Source: Anaerotignum sp.
GTDB taxonomy: Bacteria; Bacillota; Clostridia; Lachnospirales; Anaerotignaceae
Reading direction: 5' to 3'
Length of the DNA stretch: 7,848 nt
Assembly: GCA_017560955.1 (NCBI GenBank)
Contig: JAFZDV010000202.1
Span: 1 to 7,848 of the forward strand
Shown here in pieces: positions 4,339-7,848 of the stretch; the stretch's first letter is position 1, and every line of letters starts with the position of its first letter. The notes under the pieces were generated by a model. It was not told where the DNA came from and did not search any database. It was given only the letters and a program-made list of their open reading frames with translations. Made by a program: the position numbers and the translations under genes.

Positions 4339-6964
4339 GAGCAAAAAATACGTTTATATGTTCAGCGAAGGTAACGCTTCCATGAAAAACCTGCTTGGCG
4401 GTAAAGGTGCAAACCTGGCTGAAATGACAAATCTGGGTCTGCCCGTTCCTCACGGCTTCACAATTTCTACAGAAGCTTGTACAGAATACAACGAAGGCGG
4501 CAAAAAACTGACAGACGAAATGATCGCACAGATCGAAGTAGCTCTGGGCAATCTGGAAGAACTGGCTGGTAAAAAACTGGGCGATCCCGAAAATCCCCTG
4601 CTGGTATCCGTTCGTTCCGGTGCAAGAGCATCCATGCCCGGTATGATGGACACAGTTCTGAACCTGGGTCTGAATGATATTTCCGTAGAAGGTCTGGCTA
4701 AGAAAACAGATAACCCCAGATTCGCTTACGACTCCTACAGAAGATTTATCATGATGTTCGCAGACGTAGTAATCGGTGTATCCAAATCCAAATTCGAAAG
4801 AAGACTGGACGAATATAAAGAAGAAGTTGGCGCAAAATATGACACAGATCTGACAGCAGAAGACCTGAAAAAAGTTACAGCGATCTTCAAACAGATCTAT
4901 CTGGATGACCAGGGTAAAGAATTCCCTCAGGATCCTAAAGAACAGCTGCTGGAAGCAGCAATGGCAGTATTCCGCAGCTGGGATAACCCTCGTGCATTCG
5001 TTTACAGAAGAATGAACGACATCCCTTACAGCTGGGGTACAGCAGTAAACGTTCAGATGATGGTATTCGGTAACATGGGTGACACATCCGGTACTGGTGT
5101 AGCTTTCACAAGAAATGCTGCAACAGGTGAAAAAGCAATGCTGGGTGAATATCTGGTTAACGCACAGGGCGAAGACGTTGTAGCCGGCGTTCGTACACCT
5201 AACCCCATCGCGAAACTGGCAGAAGATATGCCTAACGTATACGGCCAGTTCATGGAAATTGCAAACAAACTGGAAAACCACTATAAAGATATGCAGGATA
5301 TGGAATTTACTATTGAAGAAGGTAAACTGTTCTTCCTGCAGACAAGAAATGGTAAGAGAACAGCTAATGCTGCTCTGAGAATCGCTGTTGAAATGGTAGA
5401 AGAAGGCCTGATCACAACAGACGAAGCTCTGATGAGAGTAGAACCCAAACAGCTGGATCAGCTGCTGCACCCTGCATTCGATCAGGCTGCACTGAAAGCT
5501 GCAAAATCCATCGGTAAAGGTCTGCCCGCATCCCCCGGTGCTGCTGCAGGTAAAGTATACTTCACAGCAGAAGAAGCAAAAGCAGCTGCAGAAGCAGGCG
5601 ACAGAGTAATCCTGGTTCGTCTGGAAACATCCCCTGAAGATATCGAAGGTATGGCTGCATCTCAGGGTATCCTGACAGTTCGTGGTGGTATGACATCTCA
5701 CGCTGCAGTAGTAGCTCGTGGTATGGGTACATGCTGCGTATCCGGTTGTGAAGAAATCAAAATGAATGAAGAAGCAAAAACATTCACACTGGCTGGCCAG
5801 ACATTCAAAGAAGGCGACTACATCTCCCTGGATGGTTCCACAGGTAACATCTACGGTGAAGATATCCCTACAGTAGAAGCAGAAATCACAGGCAACTTCG
5901 AAACATTCATGAAATGGGCAGATGCTAAGAGAAGCCTGAAAGTAAGAACAAATGCTGATACACCTCACGATGCACAGGTTGCGATCGACTTCGGCGCTGA
6001 AGGTATCGGTCTGACAAGAACAGAGCATATGTTCTTTGAAGCTGACAGAATCATGAAATTCAGAAAAATGATCATGTCTGATACAGTAGAAGAAAGAGAA
6101 GCGGCTCTGGAAGGTATCGCTCCTTTCCAGAAAGAAGACTTCAAAGGCATCTACAGAGCAATGAAAGAAAGACCTGTTACAATCCGTCTGCTGGATCCTC
6201 CTCTGCATGAATTCATGCCTAACACAGATGAAGAATTCGCTGTACTGGCTGAAATGACAGGCAAAACAGTGGAAGAACTGAAAATCAAAGCTCGTGGTCT
6301 GCACGAACTGAACCCCATGATGGGTCACCGTGGCTGCCGTCTGGCTGTAAGCTATCCTGAAATCGCAAGAATGCAGGCTACAGCTATCATGGAAGCTGCT
6401 GTTGAAGTATCCGAAGAAGAAGGCATCAACATCGTTCCTGAAATCATGATCCCTCTGATCGGTGAAATCAAAGAACTGAAATTCGTTAAAAATATCGTAG
6501 TAGAAGCAGTTGAAAAAGTATTCGAAGCAAAAGGCAGAAAACTGGATTACCTGGTTGGTACAATGATCGAAATCCCCAGAGCTGCTCTGACAGCAGATCA
6601 GATCGCTACAGAAGCTGAATTCTTCTCCTTCGGTACAAACGACCTGACACAGATGACATTCGGTCTGTCCCGTGACGACGCTGGTAAGATCCTGGCTGAC
6701 TACATCGATAAAAACATCTATGAAGTTGACCCTACAGCAAGACTGGACAGAACAGGCGTTGGTCAGCTGATGAAATGGGCAGTTGAAAAAGCAAAACCCG
6801 TTCGTCCTGACATCCACCTGGGTATCTGTGGTGAACACGGCGGCGACCCTTACTCCGTTGAATTCTGCCACCTGATCGGTCTGGACTATGTATCCTGTTC
6901 TCCTTACCGCGTACCCATCGCAAGACTGGCTGCTGCACAGGCTCAGCTGCAGTTCCCCAGATAA
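4337..6964 (+). CDS. ppdK: Pyruvate, phosphate dikinase
   Basis: This 875-residue cytoplasmic enzyme interconverts ATP + Pi + pyruvate and AMP + PPi + PEP. The N-terminal ATP-grasp region (about 1-340) shows GGKGANLAEM with Lys23, the RSGARASMPGMMDT loop with Arg93, and Glu323 in DMEFTIEEGKLFFLQTRNGKR. The swivelling phosphohistidine domain (about 390-510) has GGMTSHAAVVARGMG with catalytic His455; Thr453 is the residue that DUF299 regulatory kinases phosphorylate in homologues. The C-terminal PEP/pyruvate barrel (about 515-875) has GLTRTEHMF, NPMMGHRGCRL, GTMIEIPRAAL, SFGTNDLTQM and GICGEHGGDP with catalytic Cys831. Length and key residue numbers match the C. symbiosum enzyme. No sense codon is TTA, CTA or TCA, a sign of very strong codon bias and high expression. 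The ATG at 4337 follows a strong AGGAGG. It is monocistronic between its own promoter and terminator. Confidence 0.98.
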   Translation: MSKKYVYMFSEGNASMKNLLGGKGANLAEMTNLGLPVPHGFTISTEACTEYNEGGKKLTDEMIAQIEVALGNLEELAGKKLGDPENPLLVSVRSGARASMPGMMDTVLNLGLNDISVEGLAKKTDNPRFAYDSYRRFIMMFADVVIGVSKSKFERRLDEYKEEVGAKYDTDLTAEDLKKVTAIFKQIYLDDQGKEFPQDPKEQLLEAAMAVFRSWDNPRAFVYRRMNDIPYSWGTAVNVQMMVFGNMGDTSGTGVAFTRNAATGEKAMLGEYLVNAQGEDVVAGVRTPNPIAKLAEDMPNVYGQFMEIANKLENHYKDMQDMEFTIEEGKLFFLQTRNGKRTANAALRIAVEMVEEGLITTDEALMRVEPKQLDQLLHPAFDQAALKAAKSIGKGLPASPGAAAGKVYFTAEEAKAAAEAGDRVILVRLETSPEDIEGMAASQGILTVRGGMTSHAAVVARGMGTCCVSGCEEIKMNEEAKTFTLAGQTFKEGDYISLDGSTGNIYGEDIPTVEAEITGNFETFMKWADAKRSLKVRTNADTPHDAQVAIDFGAEGIGLTRTEHMFFEADRIMKFRKMIMSDTVEEREAALEGIAPFQKEDFKGIYRAMKERPVTIRLLDPPLHEFMPNTDEEFAVLAEMTGKTVEELKIKARGLHELNPMMGHRGCRLAVSYPEIARMQATAIMEAAVEVSEEEGINIVPEIMIPLIGEIKELKFVKNIVVEAVEKVFEAKGRKLDYLVGTMIEIPRAALTADQIATEAEFFSFGTNDLTQMTFGLSRDDAGKILADYIDKNIYEVDPTARLDRTGVGQLMKWAVEKAKPVRPDIHLGICGEHGGDPYSVEFCHLIGLDYVSCSPYRVPIARLAAAQAQLQFPR

Positions 6965-6978
6965 GCGATTGCGTGTAA

Positions 6979-7006
6979 TTGCAACGGGAATTTAAGTTAG
7001 TACATA
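6979..7006 (+). promoter_or_regulatory. Possible weak promoter of the ArsC-type gene
   Basis: TTGCAA (6979-6984), 16 bases and TACATA (7001-7006) are the only promoter-like pair between the ppdK stop and the next gene. The start point would fall near 7013, inside the left arm of the ppdK terminator. RNA begun here would escape it, as at 233-301. The -10 box is poor, and read-through from ppdK is the alternative. Confidence 0.3.
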
Positions 7007-7035
7007 AGGCGTGTCGAAAGACACGCCTTTTCTTT
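7006..7035 (+). terminator. Intrinsic terminator after ppdK
   Basis: AAGGCGTGTC (7006-7015) and GACACGCCTT (7020-7029) form ten perfect pairs closed by a GAAA tetraloop, followed by TTTTCTTT (7028-7035). It ends only four bases before the ribosome-binding site of the next gene. Confidence 0.92.
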
Positions 7036-7039
7036 ATAG

Positions 7040-7047
7040 AAGGTGAG
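7040..7047 (+). promoter_or_regulatory. Ribosome-binding site that sets the ArsC-type start
   Basis: AAGGTGAG lies 3-5 bases before the GTG at 7051. The longer frame beginning at 6979 would be translated through the ppdK terminator and has no site of its own. Confidence 0.55.
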
Positions 7048-7050
7048 AAT

Positions 7051-7452
7051 GTGAAAAAGAAAGTTGCTTTCGTTTGCGTGCACAATTCCTGCCGCAGTCA
7101 GATGGCGGAAGCATTAGGCAAAAAACTGGCAGGAGATGTGCTGGAATGTTATTCTGCCGGAACGGAAACGAAACCACAGATCAATCAGGATGCGGTGCGC
7201 CTGATGAAAGAAAAACACGGCATTGATATGGAGAAGGAGCAGTATTCCAAATTGCTGGAGGATATTCCTGTGGTGGATATTGTTATTACCATGGGATGTA
7301 ATGTAAGTTGTCCCTTCCTGCCCTGCGAAATGAGGGAGGACTGGGGTTTGGATGATCCCAGTGGAAAAGAAGATGCGGAGTTCCTTCTGGTGATGGATGC
7401 AATAGAAGAAAAGGTGAAAAATCTGCGTCAGCGCGTGCTGGAGATGGAATAA
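7051..7452 (+). CDS. arsC: ArsC-type arsenate reductase / low-molecular-weight phosphatase family protein
   Basis: The 133-residue protein, starting at GTG, has the family P-loop C-x5-R-S near its N-terminus: Cys9 and Arg15-Ser16 in CVHNSCRSQMAEAL. Further family marks are SAGTE at 35-39, ITMGCNVSCPFLPC at 79-92 and WGLDDPSGK at 98-106, whose aspartate before proline (Asp102) is the general acid. Thioredoxin-linked ArsC enzymes reduce arsenate through the P-loop cysteine and two more cysteines in the middle loop. Cys83, Cys87 and Cys92 are the candidates here, with tighter spacing than in the staphylococcal enzyme. Arsenate reduction is the family's named activity, but no arsR, acr3 or arsB lies beside it, so a tyrosine phosphatase role is possible. 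It starts 15 bases after the ppdK terminator and has its own terminator. Confidence 0.85.
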   Translation: MKKKVAFVCVHNSCRSQMAEALGKKLAGDVLECYSAGTETKPQINQDAVRLMKEKHGIDMEKEQYSKLLEDIPVVDIVITMGCNVSCPFLPCEMREDWGLDDPSGKEDAEFLLVMDAIEEKVKNLRQRVLEME

Positions 7453-7469
7453 CTGGAAAAACATGGTAC

Positions 7470-7506
7470 AAAGAGAGTCTTTTTGTAAAAAAAGAGGCTC
7501 TTTTTT
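7470..7506 (+). terminator. Intrinsic terminator after the ArsC-type gene
   Basis: TCTTTTT (7478-7484) pairs with AAAAAGA (7489-7495) around a GTAA loop. A 2x2 internal mismatch is followed by AAAGAG (7470-7475) pairing with CTCTTT (7498-7503), with a T run to 7506. The stem is A/T-rich and weaker than the other terminators here. Confidence 0.65.
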
Positions 7507-7515
7507 GTTGGAAAA

Positions 7516-7531
7516 TCAATGAAAACATTGA
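7516..7531 (+). repeat. Inverted repeat overlapping the symporter promoter (possible operator)
   Basis: TCAATG (7516-7521) and CATTGA (7526-7531) are a perfect inverted repeat around AAAA. The right half overlaps the -35 box (7528-7533), so a dimeric regulator bound here would affect transcription of the symporter. No regulator gene is visible. Confidence 0.4.
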
Positions 7532-7556
7532 AAAACAACCGGGCGTCATGTAAAAT
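7528..7556 (+). promoter_or_regulatory. Promoter of the symporter gene
   Basis: TTGAAA (7528-7533), exactly 17 bases, and TAAAAT (7551-7556) form a near-consensus sigma-A promoter. The start point would be near 7563, giving a leader of about 40 nt. Confidence 0.75.
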
Positions 7557-7603
7557 AGACTGCGGATTTATTTTTTTACAAAATATTTAGAGGAGGATTT
7601 TCA

Positions 7604-7848
7604 ATGTCTAAAGAAAAGAAAAAACTGCCTTTGGCGGTGTATATTTTCGCTGGTCTGATGCTGGGTATCCTGGCTGGCTGTGCGCTGATGAAAACACCTG
7701 AAATTGCAGTGAACTACATCAAACCTTTCGGTACACTGTTCCTGAATCTGGTTAAGTTTATTGTAGTACCTATCGTACTGTTCTCTATCATGAGTGGTGT
7801 TATTTCCATGAAGGATATGAGAAAAGTCGGCAGCATCGGTGTGAAAAC
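7604..7848 (+). CDS. Dicarboxylate/amino-acid:cation symporter, N-terminal part
   Basis: The first 81 codons are present and the frame runs off the window end. A basic N-terminus (MSKEKKKLP) is followed by a first membrane segment (about 10-29, AVYIFAGLMLGILAGCALM). A second (about 41-66) holds the family stretch PFGTLFLNLVKFIVVPIVLFS. The GTLFLNL-x-K-x2-V-x-P-I/L pattern with the following SGVIS is characteristic of the DAACS (SLC1-like) family, which takes up glutamate, aspartate, serine or C4-dicarboxylates with Na+ or H+. The substrate-binding helical hairpins lie outside the window, so substrate and ion cannot be judged. A strong AGAGGAGG (7589-7596) lies 7 bases before the ATG. It has its own promoter after a terminator. 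Confidence 0.88.
   Translation, partial: MSKEKKKLPLAVYIFAGLMLGILAGCALMKTPEIAVNYIKPFGTLFLNLVKFIVVPIVLFSIMSGVISMKDMRKVGSIGVK

Noticed and set aside
4211..6871. An 886-codon open frame on the minus strand across ppdK
   Set aside because: It is in exact antisense register with ppdK and open only because ppdK lacks TTA, CTA and TCA codons. Its translation is Cys/Phe/Gln-rich without domain features, and it has no credible start signal.
6979..7050. A 24-residue N-terminal extension of the ArsC-type protein
   Set aside because: It would be encoded by the ppdK terminator hairpin; family proteins begin a few residues before the P-loop cysteine, as the GTG at 7051 gives.
1..7848. tRNA, rRNA, CRISPR array, transposase, phage or defence genes
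   Set aside because: I looked on both strands and saw no cloverleaf sequence, regular direct-repeat array, or protein with such motifs.

Overview
The window carries mostly highly expressed metabolic genes of an anaerobic low-to-mid GC Bacillota (Firmicutes). A clostridial or Negativicutes gut anaerobe fits best, and I do not name a genus. The reasons are strong purine-rich Shine-Dalgarno sites, intrinsic terminators after most genes, a pyruvate,phosphate dikinase whose key residues fall at the Clostridium symbiosum numbers (His455, Cys831), a membrane pyrophosphatase with Na+-pump-type residues, and Trx-type ArsC. All supported genes are on the + strand.

Layout. 1-207: 3' end of a PAP2-family membrane phosphatase. 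208-322: a terminator with the promoter of the next gene embedded in its left arm. 323-1249: AEC-family (auxin efflux carrier-like) permease, then a terminator at 1258-1289. 1290-1664: a 375-base non-coding stretch with operator-like repeats, a good promoter and a leader of about 250 nt. 1665-3644: hppA, a K+-dependent, probably Na+-translocating membrane pyrophosphatase, followed by two tandem terminators. 3779-4336: a palindrome-rich intergenic region bracketed by two near-identical repeat copies, holding the ppdK promoter and leader. 4337-6964: ppdK. 7006-7035: its terminator. 7051-7452: ArsC-type / low-molecular-weight phosphatase family protein, then a terminator at 7470-7506. 7528-7556: a strong promoter. 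7604 to the window end: the start of a dicarboxylate/amino-acid:cation symporter.

Working together. hppA and ppdK are adjacent but separately transcribed, and both turn on pyrophosphate. PPDK links ATP, Pi and pyruvate to AMP, PPi and PEP in either direction, while the pyrophosphatase converts PPi into a cation gradient. A cation-coupled symporter such as the one at the right end could spend such a gradient. This metabolic link is inference from gene content.

I found no sign of a defence system, CRISPR, prophage or intact transposase. The genes are ordinary. The unusual material is non-coding: the repeat-bracketed hppA-ppdK spacer, the hairpin carrying the ppdK ribosome-binding site in its loop, the promoter-inside-terminator junctions, and the long hppA leader.
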